DNA of 64,000 bases. Source: Bog-950 sp046329515 (GTDB lineage: Bacteria > Bacteroidota > Bacteroidia > Chitinophagales > LD1). Positions 9,433-17,853 of this stretch are shown one piece after another; within the stretch, counting starts at the first letter, position 1; each line of letters begins with the position of its first letter. The position numbers and the translations under genes are program-made. The notes under the pieces are model-generated. The model searched no databases, was not told the DNA's origin, and worked only from the letters and a program-made list of their open reading frames with translations. The stretch is taken from NCBI GenBank assembly GCA_046329515.1, contig JAXLUM010000001.1:1240001-1304000 (forward strand), read 5' to 3'.

Positions 9433-9463
9433 AAACGGAACTCTTAGCAGGGTTCCGTTTTTT
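9433..9463 (+). terminator. Rho-independent terminator
   Basis: A 9-bp stem (9433-9441 with 9452-9460, AAACGGAAC/GTTCCGTTT) followed by a T run to 9463. It lies 24 bases after the stop of the Asn/Gln-rich protein gene. Confidence 0.8.
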
Positions 9464-9524
9464 GTTTGCAACCTTTTAACAACTGAGTAAGTCTACTTCT
9501 AGCTTAAAGATATTTCAACCTGGG

Positions 9525-9560
9525 GAAATGGTGCCGGTCTTCGTAAGAAGCCGGCATTTC
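9525..9560. terminator. stem-loop next to the murB 3' end
   Basis: Two stacked stems with a GTAA loop (CTTC/GAAG inside, TGCCGG/CCGGCA outside, extended by GAAA/TTTC with bulges). T-rich sequence follows on the plus strand; on the minus strand no clear U run follows, so termination of murB is less certain than for the other hairpins listed. Confidence 0.4.
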
Positions 9561-9563
9561 ATT

Positions 9564-10598
9564 TTATACGAGATTAACCTCGGGCTGTATATCCACCCCG
9601 AATTTCTCTTTTACCGATTGCTGAATGTTCAATGCCAATTGGTAAACTTCATTACCACTGGCACCACCGTAATTTACCAGTACCAGGGCTTGCTTAGCGT
9701 GCGAGCCGGTATGGCCTACCTGCTTGCCTTTCCAGCCGCATTGCTCAATTAGCCAGCCTGCAGCCAGTTTTATTGTGCCATCCTTTTGCGGGTAACTTGG
9801 TATTAAAGGATTAACAGCAACCATAGTTTCAAACTGTTCTTTGCTTATAACCGGGTTTTTAAAAAAGCTACCGGCATTACCCAACACTTTCGGGTCAGGC
9901 AGCTTGCTGCTGCGTATTTTAATTACCGCCGTGCTCACATCTTTAATGCTTGGGTCTATCACCTGCATGTCGGCCAGCGTTTGCTTTACATCACCATAAT
10001 CCATTTTAAGGCGGTAAAGTGCCTTGGGGTCATTCAGGTCCGTTAAGCAAAAGGTAACGCTGCTTATTAAAAAGCGGTTTTTGTATTGGTTCTTGAACAC
10101 ACTTTCACGGTAGCCAAATGCACAATCCTGTAAACCGAAATGCACAATCTCTCCGCTTTGCATGTCCACTGCTTCCAGCGAATCAAATACATCCTTTATC
10201 TCTACACCATAAGCGCCTATATTCTGCATGGGTGCTGCACCAACCTGCCCGGGTATAAGGGAGAGGTTTTCAATGCCGGCAAAGTTGTGTTCAATGGTCC
10301 AAAGCACAAATTGATGCCAGTTAACGCCTGCATAGGCCTTTACCCATACATGGCGGTTTTCCTGCTTTATAATTTCAATTCCACCAATGTTGTTTTTAAT
10401 AACAAGGCCATCAAAGTTTTTGGTGAACAGAATATTACTGCCTCCGCCAAGCACCAGTTTGTTTTCGTTTTGATAAGCCTTATCGCGCATCAACTGCTGA
10501 AGGTCTACCACTGAAGTTATTTCAGTAAATAGCTTGGCACTAACATCAATACCAAAGGTGTTGTAGGGTTTTAGCGATATGTTTTCTTGAATAGTCAC
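9564..10598 (-). CDS. murB: UDP-N-acetylenolpyruvoylglucosamine reductase
   Basis: This flavoenzyme carries out the second committed step of peptidoglycan precursor synthesis, reducing UDP-GlcNAc-enolpyruvate to UDP-MurNAc with NADPH. At 344 residues it matches the longer type I (E. coli-like) form. Seen: NTFGID near the N-terminus, the FAD-binding GGGSNILF at residues 51-58, IPGQVGAAPMQNIGAYG, the substrate region YRESVFK, the catalytic Ser in GNAGSFFKNP, and the acidic residue in QPEVNLV at the C-terminus. Translation starts at a GTG. The TPR gene ends 10 bases upstream, so the two are probably co-transcribed. Confidence 0.96.
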   Translation of the reverse strand: MTIQENISLKPYNTFGIDVSAKLFTEITSVVDLQQLMRDKAYQNENKLVLGGGSNILFTKNFDGLVIKNNIGGIEIIKQENRHVWVKAYAGVNWHQFVLWTIEHNFAGIENLSLIPGQVGAAPMQNIGAYGVEIKDVFDSLEAVDMQSGEIVHFGLQDCAFGYRESVFKNQYKNRFLISSVTFCLTDLNDPKALYRLKMDYGDVKQTLADMQVIDPSIKDVSTAVIKIRSSKLPDPKVLGNAGSFFKNPVISKEQFETMVAVNPLIPSYPQKDGTIKLAAGWLIEQCGWKGKQVGHTGSHAKQALVLVNYGGASGNEVYQLALNIQQSVKEKFGVDIQPEVNLV

Positions 10599-10608
10599 GC
10601 CTGCAAGT

Positions 10609-12087
10609 TTAACGCAATCTGTTTAAAGCGGCTTTCGCTTTTTGGTCAATACCGTTTTTGTATTCGTGGTTTTCATAAGTCATACTTAAACGGTAATACT
10701 CTTTGGCCTTATCAATTTGGCCTAAGCCTTCCAATATTACACCGGACTCATACGCTGCATTAGCCGCAAAATAACGGGGTAGCTTACTGCCCTTATTAAT
10801 GGTTTGCTTATAACAGATTAGGGCGTCCTCATCCTTGTTCATTTGCTGGTTTACGCGCCCCAGCCGGTAGAAGTATTCGGTTTTTTCCTCATCCGTAGCA
10901 AAGTCTGCTTCTTTAAAGGCGCGCATTATGTAATAAGCACGGGTATAGTAACCCCCATCAAACAACAAGCGCGCTTTCAGTAAGTTAATATTGGGCAGTT
11001 TATTGCTTTCCGCTTCCTTTTGCGCCTGCTTATCGGCATCTACCATGCTTGAACCCAAGGCATCAGCCTTGGCCATCATTTGTAAATAGCCAATGGTATC
11101 ATTCTTCAACAAGGCATTCCATCCCAGTTTTTGATAAGTAGATTTTATGTGATTTTCCCCTTTATACTCAGCCAAAAACTTTTTGAATGAACTTTCCGCA
11201 TTTGTATCCAGCGAATTCAGTTTGGCTAAGCCGTAGAGGTAATGTAGAAAGTTAAAGGAGGAAAGTTCTTTATTGTTAAGCTTCTCCAGCAACTTTAGCG
11301 CCTCATCATTATGCGAACCATAAACGCCAATATGCACGCAACTATAAATGCTCATCAAATCCTGGTTGGCCATAAAGTTGTTATCCTTTAAAACCTGCCA
11401 GGCTTTTTCTTTATCACTCTTTAGGTGAAACAACAGGAAGGCATAATAAATAGCCGTTTCCTCCTTAAATATGTAATCGTTCTTCTTGCCGTATTCTACC
11501 AGGTTATTCAATTTTTGCAGGCCGCCATTTACGCTGCCATCCATGCCCAGCATGTTTACCGCCCACTGGTATTTATCCGGTATGCTTCCCAGCAGCGCTT
11601 CAACAACGCCAAATGTTTTGTCGTTAGGTTTAAAATCGGGGTATTTGCTCTTGTTATCCTCTAACAGTTTATAAGCGCTACGAATACTGAAGACAGCATT
11701 CACATATTCGCCAAAGCGCAAATTCATAGCCGCCCAGTGCAACTGCACCTCTGCCTGGCAAAACAAATACCAGGGCGAGTTTTTATCGGCCTTGCGCAGC
11801 TTCTCCAGTCGAATATCGCGGTTAGGGGCGCGCTTATCGTATTCTTCCTTGGTATCAATGGCATACATGGCTACAAAGTCCACGTAGTCCTCAAGGTAAA
11901 AGGCAATAGCGTTGTTTTTCTCGCTGTTCAGCCGTTGCTGGGCTTCGGTAAGCTTAAGGGCAAGTATATCAGCATAGGCTTTGCGGCAGTTTTCATTAAA
12001 GTCAAAGCCTTGTGCACTTGTAGCAAGGGGCAATAAAAAAAGCAGGTAACAATATAGTTTGCGCAACACAGCTGAAATATAATACAT
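10609..12087 (-). CDS. exported tetratricopeptide-repeat protein
   Basis: A 492-residue protein if translated from the ATG at 12087, which gives a signal peptide (YCYLLFLLPLATSAQ). The frame is open further upstream, but that would run through a perfect terminator hairpin. The mature part is mostly helical, with TPR-like helix pairs best seen in the C-terminal half (for example FYRLGRVNQQMNKDEDALI and ESGVILEGLGQIDKAKEYY). TPR units mediate protein contacts, here in the periplasm or outer-membrane interior. It is followed 10 bases later by murB; a link to cell-wall synthesis is only contextual. The family is not recognised more precisely. Confidence 0.75.
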   Translation of the reverse strand: MYYISAVLRKLYCYLLFLLPLATSAQGFDFNENCRKAYADILALKLTEAQQRLNSEKNNAIAFYLEDYVDFVAMYAIDTKEEYDKRAPNRDIRLEKLRKADKNSPWYLFCQAEVQLHWAAMNLRFGEYVNAVFSIRSAYKLLEDNKSKYPDFKPNDKTFGVVEALLGSIPDKYQWAVNMLGMDGSVNGGLQKLNNLVEYGKKNDYIFKEETAIYYAFLLFHLKSDKEKAWQVLKDNNFMANQDLMSIYSCVHIGVYGSHNDEALKLLEKLNNKELSSFNFLHYLYGLAKLNSLDTNAESSFKKFLAEYKGENHIKSTYQKLGWNALLKNDTIGYLQMMAKADALGSSMVDADKQAQKEAESNKLPNINLLKARLLFDGGYYTRAYYIMRAFKEADFATDEEKTEYFYRLGRVNQQMNKDEDALICYKQTINKGSKLPRYFAANAAYESGVILEGLGQIDKAKEYYRLSMTYENHEYKNGIDQKAKAALNRLR

Positions 12088-12097
12088 CCGCTTTAGG

Positions 12098-12135
12098 CAA
12101 ACTAAAAACCCTCCATCAGGAGGGTTTTTAGTTTG
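12098..12135. terminator. long bidirectional terminator hairpin
   Basis: A perfect 17-bp stem (12098-12114 with 12119-12135) with loop ATCA, A-rich before and T-rich after the GC core. It separates the zinc-ribbon gene from the TPR gene on the minus strand and would end the nif3/zinc-ribbon transcript. The TPR start codon lies only 10 bases beyond it. Confidence 0.85.
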
Positions 12136-12139
12136 TATA

Positions 12140-12883
12140 CTAGTTTTCTTTGTTTTCCCAGTCAACCAATATGCGGCCACAGTGTTCGCAGGTAATTAAA
12201 CGCTTACGCTGGCGGATTTCCATTTGGCGTTGTGGTGGTATTTTTGCGTAGCAACCGCCGCAGGCATCGCGTAATACGGCAACTACTGCAAGGCCGTTTT
12301 TGTAAGCACTGCGAATGCGCTCATACGCCTTCAGCAAACGCTCTTCAACTTTCTTGCTTTGTTTTTCTGATTCTTTCTGAAGTTCTTTTTCTTCCTTCTC
12401 AGTCTCTTCAATAATCTTGTCAAGCTCTTTCTTCTTCGCCTTCAGGTTCTTTTCACGCTCGCCAATTACTTTTTCTGTTTCTTCTAAAACAGCTTTCTTG
12501 GCATCAATCTTCGCGGTAGCGTCGTTTATCTTCTTCTCGCTTAACTGTATTTCCAGCTTTTGCAGTTCAATTTCTTTGCTAAGGGCATCGTATTCACGGT
12601 TGTTCTTAACGTTGTTCTGCTGCTTTTCGTAACGGGTAATTAATTCCTTCGCTAACGACTTGGCGTTTTTGCGGTTTTTAATTTCCTCTTCCAGCTCAAC
12701 CAATTCATCCTGGCTGTTCTTAAGGCGGGTGTTCAGGCCTACAATTTCGTCTTCCAGGTCCTTTACTTCAATAGGCAATTCGCCTTTCAAAATTTGTATT
12801 CTGTCGATTTTTGAGTCAATTTGTTGAAGGTCCCACAGTTGCTTCAACTTCTCATCCACCGATAATTCTTTGGTTGCTGCCAT
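12140..12883 (-). CDS. coiled-coil C4 zinc-ribbon protein (CT398-like)
   Basis: This 247-residue protein has a long charged coiled coil (about residues 10-195, Lys/Glu heptads) and a C-terminal zinc ribbon with Cys208, Cys211, Cys232 and Cys235 (CGGC and CEHC). This is the zf-RING_7/CT398 architecture, a conserved bacterial family thought to act as a nucleic-acid or protein-binding adaptor; its exact role is not established. It starts one base after the Nif3 gene stop, and the pairing of these two families is common in many bacteria, which supports a shared but poorly defined function. A strong terminator follows. Confidence 0.85.
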   Translation of the reverse strand: MAATKELSVDEKLKQLWDLQQIDSKIDRIQILKGELPIEVKDLEDEIVGLNTRLKNSQDELVELEEEIKNRKNAKSLAKELITRYEKQQNNVKNNREYDALSKEIELQKLEIQLSEKKINDATAKIDAKKAVLEETEKVIGEREKNLKAKKKELDKIIEETEKEEKELQKESEKQSKKVEERLLKAYERIRSAYKNGLAVVAVLRDACGGCYAKIPPQRQMEIRQRKRLITCEHCGRILVDWENKEN

Positions 12884-12884
12884 T

Positions 12885-13979
12885 TTATAGGTATTTAATC
12901 GGGTTTGTGTTAACTTTAGAAATTAGGGCGGCAATAATAGGGAATTTTTGCCGAATTTCCTTGGCCAGTAAATCGCGGGTAAATTGCTCGCTTTCGTAAT
13001 GCCCCACATCCGCTACAACTATCTTATTATCAGCGTCAAAGAAGTCGTGGTATTTAAAGTCGGCGCTAACAAAAACATCGGCTCCGGCAGCAATAGCGTT
13101 ATTTAACAAAAACCGTCCTGCTCCACCACAAACGGCCACCTTTTCTACCGGCTTGCCACGGAAGGGGGTATAGCGTACCGCACCCGAACCAAAGGCTTTT
13201 TTTACCATTTTCAGGAACGCCATTTCATCCATCGGTTTTTTAAGGTTGCCTATTACCCCACTGCCCACTTTGTTGTAAGCATTATCAAGGCTAACAATAT
13301 CATAAGCCACTTCCTCGTAGGGGTGGGCCTTTATAAGGGCACTTATTATCCGCCGTTCAATGTTTGCAGGGAAAATGGTTTCAAACTTCACTTCCTCCAC
13401 TTTTTCCAGTGCTCCTTTCTTTCCATAAGCAGGGTTGCTGGCTTCATTGCCCCTAAAGGTGCCTGTGCCGTTTTGGTTAAAGCTGGTTTCGCTGTAGTTG
13501 CCTATGTAACCGGCGCCTGCATCAAAAACAGCCTTTGCTACACGTTCATGATGTTCAATAGGTATAAAGGTGTAAAGCTTCTTCAGTAGTTTTTTCTTCG
13601 GGTCCAGTATGCTGCAATTCTGCAAACCTATTTTTTCTGCAATCATAGCATTAACGCCATGCAGCACATTATCGTAGTTGGTATGTATGGCGTAAATGGC
13701 CAGGTTGTTCTTTATAGCTTTAATTACAACACGCTCAACATAGTTTTTGCCATTCAGCTTCTTAAGCCCGCCAAAAATTATGGGGTGATGGGCCACTATA
13801 AGATTGCATTTCTCACGTATGGCCTCATCCAACACTTCTTCGGTTACATCAAGGGTAATAAGTATCTTTTTTACGGTTGTATTTTTATCGCCCACAATCA
13901 GGCCGCAGTTATCATAGCTTTCCTGGTAATCCAGTGGCGCCAATGTTTCAAGGTGGTCGGTGATGTCTTGAATCTTCAT
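12885..13979 (-). CDS. Nif3-like dinuclear metal-binding protein (YqfO/DUF34 family)
   Basis: This 364-residue protein begins MKIQDITDHLE, the usual family start; the 21 upstream codons in frame are not family-like. Features: LDYQESYDNCGLIVG, the metal-binding VAHHPIIFGGLKKLNG, an inserted PII-like middle domain (about residues 125-235, with the HPYEEVAYD motif), and the C-terminal ADVFVSADFKYHDF and VGHYESEQF segments that complete the dinuclear metal site. This is the long form of the family. Members form hexameric rings; a GTP cyclohydrolase-like or metal-chaperone role has been proposed but is unsettled. It is the first gene of an operon with the zinc-ribbon gene. Confidence 0.9.
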   Translation of the reverse strand: MKIQDITDHLETLAPLDYQESYDNCGLIVGDKNTTVKKILITLDVTEEVLDEAIREKCNLIVAHHPIIFGGLKKLNGKNYVERVVIKAIKNNLAIYAIHTNYDNVLHGVNAMIAEKIGLQNCSILDPKKKLLKKLYTFIPIEHHERVAKAVFDAGAGYIGNYSETSFNQNGTGTFRGNEASNPAYGKKGALEKVEEVKFETIFPANIERRIISALIKAHPYEEVAYDIVSLDNAYNKVGSGVIGNLKKPMDEMAFLKMVKKAFGSGAVRYTPFRGKPVEKVAVCGGAGRFLLNNAIAAGADVFVSADFKYHDFFDADNKIVVADVGHYESEQFTRDLLAKEIRQKFPIIAALISKVNTNPIKYL

Positions 13980-14077
13980 ACATTTAATTTCAGAAACTAA
14001 AATAGAATAGCATCTCAAAAATACTCTTATATCCCTTTGCACTTATATACGGTTTAATAACCGCCTTCCGTAATTTT

Positions 14078-15109
14078 TTGTACGACCGGAAGATTTTTAA
14101 ATCTGTCCGCTTCGATTTTCCAATTATCGGCGTAGGTAATCTCTCTGCCGGTGGCACGGGCAAAAGCCCGCATATTGAATACCTTTTAGCACTTACACAA
14201 TACATTCTTAAAACCGCAACACTAAGCCGCGGCTATGGGCGCCGCTCTCATGGGTTTGTAATTGCCGACTATAACACCACGGCTTTGCAGGTTGGTGATG
14301 AACCCGCCATGTTCAAGCAAAAGTTCCCAGAGGCTGTGGTAGCTGTAGGAGAGGACCGTGTTTTGGCTGTTCCTAAACTGCTTGATGCCCACCCTGACGT
14401 GGATGTGCTGTTTCTGGATGATGCCTTTCAGCACCGGCCAATACGCGCAGGGCTTTCTATTCTGCTTACTGAGTATCACAATCTTTTTACCCGCGATAAT
14501 CTTTTGCCTGTGGGCTGGTTGCGCGAAGCCAAACACAATTACCATCGTGCCGATATTATTATTGTAAGCAAGTGTCCAACGGATTTAACCGAAGCGCAAC
14601 GCTCAGCTATCATAAGCGAGATAAAGCCTTTCAGTTACCAAAAGGTGTACTTCAGTACGCTTCAATACGGGCAGATTTATGCCTTTAGCGACCATAACTA
14701 CAAGTTATATTTGGATAAAGACATGGACGTATTGCTGGTTAGCGGCATTGCCAAATTCGGTGAGTTGAAGCAATACCTGGAAAGCAAAGCGCGTAAGGTG
14801 TACTTGCGCGATTACAACGACCATCACCGTTTTGACTCCTTTGATTTGGAAAATATACGCGATACCTTCCGCAATTTGGGCGATGTGCGCAAGGTGATTA
14901 TTACCACCGAAAAAGATGCTACACGCCTTGCAGAACACAGAAATTGGTTTTCAGAAAATAAAATTGAAATATTTGTCCAGCCGGTGCAGGTGCAGTTTCT
15001 GGGCGAAGATGGCGCTAAATTCAACAGCGATATCTTCCGGTATATTGAAGTAACCCGCCGTAATCTTTATCAAACAAGCGAACATGAAAAACCTTCTACA
15101 GAGGATTGA
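14078..15109 (+). CDS. lpxK: tetraacyldisaccharide 4'-kinase
   Basis: LpxK is the membrane-associated kinase that phosphorylates the 4' position of the lipid A disaccharide precursor. The P-loop SAGGTGKSP (about residues 23-31 from this start), LSRGYGRRS, VGDEP, the DDAFQH motif and LPVGWLREA are all present. The start is a problem. The only conventional codon is the TTG at 14078, yet the same frame continues upstream, after a TAG at 14003, with PFALIYGLITAFRN, which matches the N-terminal membrane helix of the family. The true start may therefore be a rare ATA or ATC codon near 14012-14021, or a base may be missing here. The 3' end overlaps punA by 26 bases. Confidence 0.9.
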   Translation: MYDRKIFKSVRFDFPIIGVGNLSAGGTGKSPHIEYLLALTQYILKTATLSRGYGRRSHGFVIADYNTTALQVGDEPAMFKQKFPEAVVAVGEDRVLAVPKLLDAHPDVDVLFLDDAFQHRPIRAGLSILLTEYHNLFTRDNLLPVGWLREAKHNYHRADIIIVSKCPTDLTEAQRSAIISEIKPFSYQKVYFSTLQYGQIYAFSDHNYKLYLDKDMDVLLVSGIAKFGELKQYLESKARKVYLRDYNDHHRFDSFDLENIRDTFRNLGDVRKVIITTEKDATRLAEHRNWFSENKIEIFVQPVQVQFLGEDGAKFNSDIFRYIEVTRRNLYQTSEHEKPSTED

Positions 15110-15908
15110 AGAAACAGGAGAATTCCTAAAGTCAAAACTCACGCAACAATATCCTTATGGTGTAATACTGGGTTCAGGCCTTGGTAACCTTACCTCGCAA
15201 ATTGAGGTGCATTATCAAATTTCATACAGCCTTATCCCTAATTTCCCTACTTCCACAGTTGAGGGCCACAAAGGCAGTTTGATTTTTGGCCAGTTAGGGG
15301 GCAAAAACATTGTAGCAATGGCCGGCCGCTTTCATTATTATGAAGGGTACAGCATGGAAGAAGTTACCTTCCCTATACGTGTAATGAAATACATTGGCGT
15401 AGAGACCTTGCTTATTTCAAATGCATCAGGCGGCATGAACCCTGAATTTGAAGTGGGCGACTTAATGATTATTACCGACCATATTTACCTGCAACCGGAG
15501 CACCCTTTGCGTGGCAAGAATATCGAAGCCCTGGGGCCGCGTTTCCCTAATATGAATAATGCCTACGATCATGAACTGGCGAAAAAAGGCCTGCAAATTG
15601 CCCTTGATAATGAAATAACCTGCCATACCGGCGTTTATGTAGGCGTGCAGGGACCAACCTTTGAAACACCGGCTGAATACAAAGCCTTCCATATTTTGGG
15701 CGGCGATGCAGTAGGTATGAGCACTACGCCTGAAGTGGTAGTAGCGCGCCATTCAGGGTTAAAGGTGTTTGCCATTTCGGTAATAAGCGATATGGGCTTT
15801 CCGCCGGAAAAGGCAGATAAGGTTACGCACCAGTTTGTTTTGGAAAAAGCTGCAGAAGCAGAACCCAAAATGACTAAAATTATAATTGAACTGCTGCGGG
15901 ATATATGA
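15084..15908 (+). CDS. punA: purine nucleoside phosphorylase (trimeric PNP family)
   Basis: This enzyme cleaves purine (deoxy)nucleosides, mainly inosine and guanosine, with phosphate to give the base and (deoxy)ribose 1-phosphate for salvage. At 274 residues it has the usual length. Motifs: phosphate-binding GSGLGNL (Ser31), GHKGSLIFG, GRFHYYEGY, the substrate region NASGGMN, GVYVGVQGPTFETPAEY, and GMSTTPEVVVA with VISDMGF towards the end. It overlaps lpxK by 26 bases and the downstream porin gene by four bases (ATGA), so the three genes are translationally coupled. Confidence 0.95.
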   Translation: MKNLLQRIEETGEFLKSKLTQQYPYGVILGSGLGNLTSQIEVHYQISYSLIPNFPTSTVEGHKGSLIFGQLGGKNIVAMAGRFHYYEGYSMEEVTFPIRVMKYIGVETLLISNASGGMNPEFEVGDLMIITDHIYLQPEHPLRGKNIEALGPRFPNMNNAYDHELAKKGLQIALDNEITCHTGVYVGVQGPTFETPAEYKAFHILGGDAVGMSTTPEVVVARHSGLKVFAISVISDMGFPPEKADKVTHQFVLEKAAEAEPKMTKIIIELLRDI

Positions 15909-17815
15909 CCCAACTAAGCCCTGTAAGAGCTTTACTTATTATTTCAATTCTGTTTTGCACGGTAACTGCTTTTGCGCAGACTGATACCGTGCAGCATCAT
16001 GGCTTTTTCTGGAATACCGGAAAGCCATCTACCCAAAATGATACATGGTATTTAGGTGCTGAACCTGATAAGCACTATATAATTGACAGCAGCATTATTG
16101 ATTTAGAACAATACAATATTATACAGCGAGAAGGACCTGATTATACCAACGCCGGCAACTTCGGCAGCGCTGCCTACCCTTTAGTGTATGAAGTAAACCG
16201 CCGCCTTAATTTCAACGTAGGGTATAACCAATTCGACCTTTACCGCTATTCAAAAGACTCAGCAAAATACTACCAGGTTATTCGCCCTTATACTGAATTG
16301 AGCATGATAATAGGCTTGAAGAACGAGCAGATGTTCCAGGGCAAATTTGCTAACCAGCACAAAGGCATTATTAGTTATGGTGTAGATTTTCGCCGCATAT
16401 TCTCCAAAGGCGCTTATACTAACCAACGCACAAATGACAACGGTTTTAATCTTTATGGCATTTTTAATTCACGCGATAAGCATTGGAGTGTTCAGGCCGA
16501 TTTAATTTTCAACTCCTTTAAGGTGCAGGAAAATGGAGGCGTTACTACAAGCGTTTTCGATTCCGCTTTTTTTACTAAAAGCCTTGTGCCGGTTAACCTT
16601 ACTAAAGCTGAAAACAATTACCGCCAAATTGATTTCTACCTCACTACTTCTTATCATTTAGGAAAGAAATATCTGGAAAGAAAGGATACGAGCCTTGTGC
16701 CTGCTTTAATGCCTTTGTTCAATTTCGGCCACCAGTTTAATGTAGAAAAAAACTGGCGTAAATACCGTGACTACAATCCGCTTTTTGATTACTACAACCA
16801 GTTTATATACACGCAGGATTCTTTAGCTAATGATGTTAACGACCTGCGCTTAGGTAACTCGCTGTTTACCGAATATCATTTGCGCAAGCTTACTTCTGAT
16901 ACTACTTACAAAGAGCAGAACCTGATTATAAAAGCTGAAGCAGGTTTTGATTATATATGGTTGGAGCAAAACAAGCTTAAATACAACACCTATAATTTTT
17001 ATGTGGACGGTGTGGTGAGGAACAATGCCGCATCCGGCTCGCATATACTTTATCGCGGCGCTGTTAAGTATTTCCCTTTTGGGTATAACCAGAACGATTT
17101 ACTGGTGGACGGTTACGCCGGTTACGATTTTGGTAAGTTTGGTGTTATTACCGGCAATGCCACCTTCCAGTTAAAAGAAGCGCCTTACATTTTCCAGCGT
17201 TATCGCTCTCACCCGGTAGATTGGGATTATAACCTGCCTAAAATGCGCACCCTCATAATTGGCGGTAGATATTTGCTGCCCATTGCTGGCATAACGGCTG
17301 ATTTCAATTATTTCCAGGTGGGTAACATGCCGGTTTACCCGGGCGTGGTTAACACCAACACACAAAACTTTTTTGTATTACATGCAGGCAACCGCAATTC
17401 CTTCTTCGGCCTGCATTTAGATAATGATATATGGTATACCCAAACCGCCAACAATGGCTTAGTGCGCCAAACGTACCCTATGCTTTACACGCGCCACAGT
17501 ATTTACTATGAACGTCGCGTATTTAAAAACGCTATGTGGCTGTCTTTCGGTTTCGATTTGCGCTTCCGTTATAAAAACACAGCGCCTTACTACGACCCTC
17601 TATTAGGCACTTTCTACCCTGTAAACTATGGCGTAAACAAAACCTATCCGGTGTTGGATTTCTTTGTTAATGTAAAGATTAAAACGGTGCGCGTGTTTGT
17701 GAAACTGGATAACATCAGCTCCTTCTTCGGGCCTAAAGGGTATTATGCTTCTTATCTTTATCCGGCACCTGATTTCAGCTTCCGTGTTGGCATCAAGTGG
17801 CGCTTCTTTGAATAG
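15905..17815 (+). CDS. putative outer-membrane porin (Porin_10-like)
   Basis: This 636-residue protein has a signal peptide (about residues 1-24, ALLIISILFCTVTAFAQ). The rest is rich in aromatic amphipathic strands (FNVGYNQFDLYRYS, YGVDFRRIF, YFPFGYNQNDLLVDGYAGYDFG) and ends in RVGIKWRFFE, whose final strand looks like a barrel closing signal. The sequence resembles the Bacteroidota putative porin family encoded next to lpxK-punA in several genomes; that assignment comes from memory of the family. Its substrate is unknown. It overlaps punA by four bases. Confidence 0.8.
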   Translation: MTQLSPVRALLIISILFCTVTAFAQTDTVQHHGFFWNTGKPSTQNDTWYLGAEPDKHYIIDSSIIDLEQYNIIQREGPDYTNAGNFGSAAYPLVYEVNRRLNFNVGYNQFDLYRYSKDSAKYYQVIRPYTELSMIIGLKNEQMFQGKFANQHKGIISYGVDFRRIFSKGAYTNQRTNDNGFNLYGIFNSRDKHWSVQADLIFNSFKVQENGGVTTSVFDSAFFTKSLVPVNLTKAENNYRQIDFYLTTSYHLGKKYLERKDTSLVPALMPLFNFGHQFNVEKNWRKYRDYNPLFDYYNQFIYTQDSLANDVNDLRLGNSLFTEYHLRKLTSDTTYKEQNLIIKAEAGFDYIWLEQNKLKYNTYNFYVDGVVRNNAASGSHILYRGAVKYFPFGYNQNDLLVDGYAGYDFGKFGVITGNATFQLKEAPYIFQRYRSHPVDWDYNLPKMRTLIIGGRYLLPIAGITADFNYFQVGNMPVYPGVVNTNTQNFFVLHAGNRNSFFGLHLDNDIWYTQTANNGLVRQTYPMLYTRHSIYYERRVFKNAMWLSFGFDLRFRYKNTAPYYDPLLGTFYPVNYGVNKTYPVLDFFVNVKIKTVRVFVKLDNISSFFGPKGYYASYLYPAPDFSFRVGIKWRFFE

Positions 17816-17853
17816 ACTTAGTCCTTCTGAAATCAGTTAAATTGCCCCAAGGA

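Noticed and set aside
8542..9479. ORFs in other frames over the Asn/Gln-rich repeat gene, on both strands
   Set aside because: They arise from low-complexity codon repeats and lack family features; the forward frame has a signal peptide, promoter and terminator.
17816..17853. Terminator between the porin and pafA genes
   Set aside because: GTCCTT and AAGGAC occur but the arms are short and no T run follows, so I do not call it.
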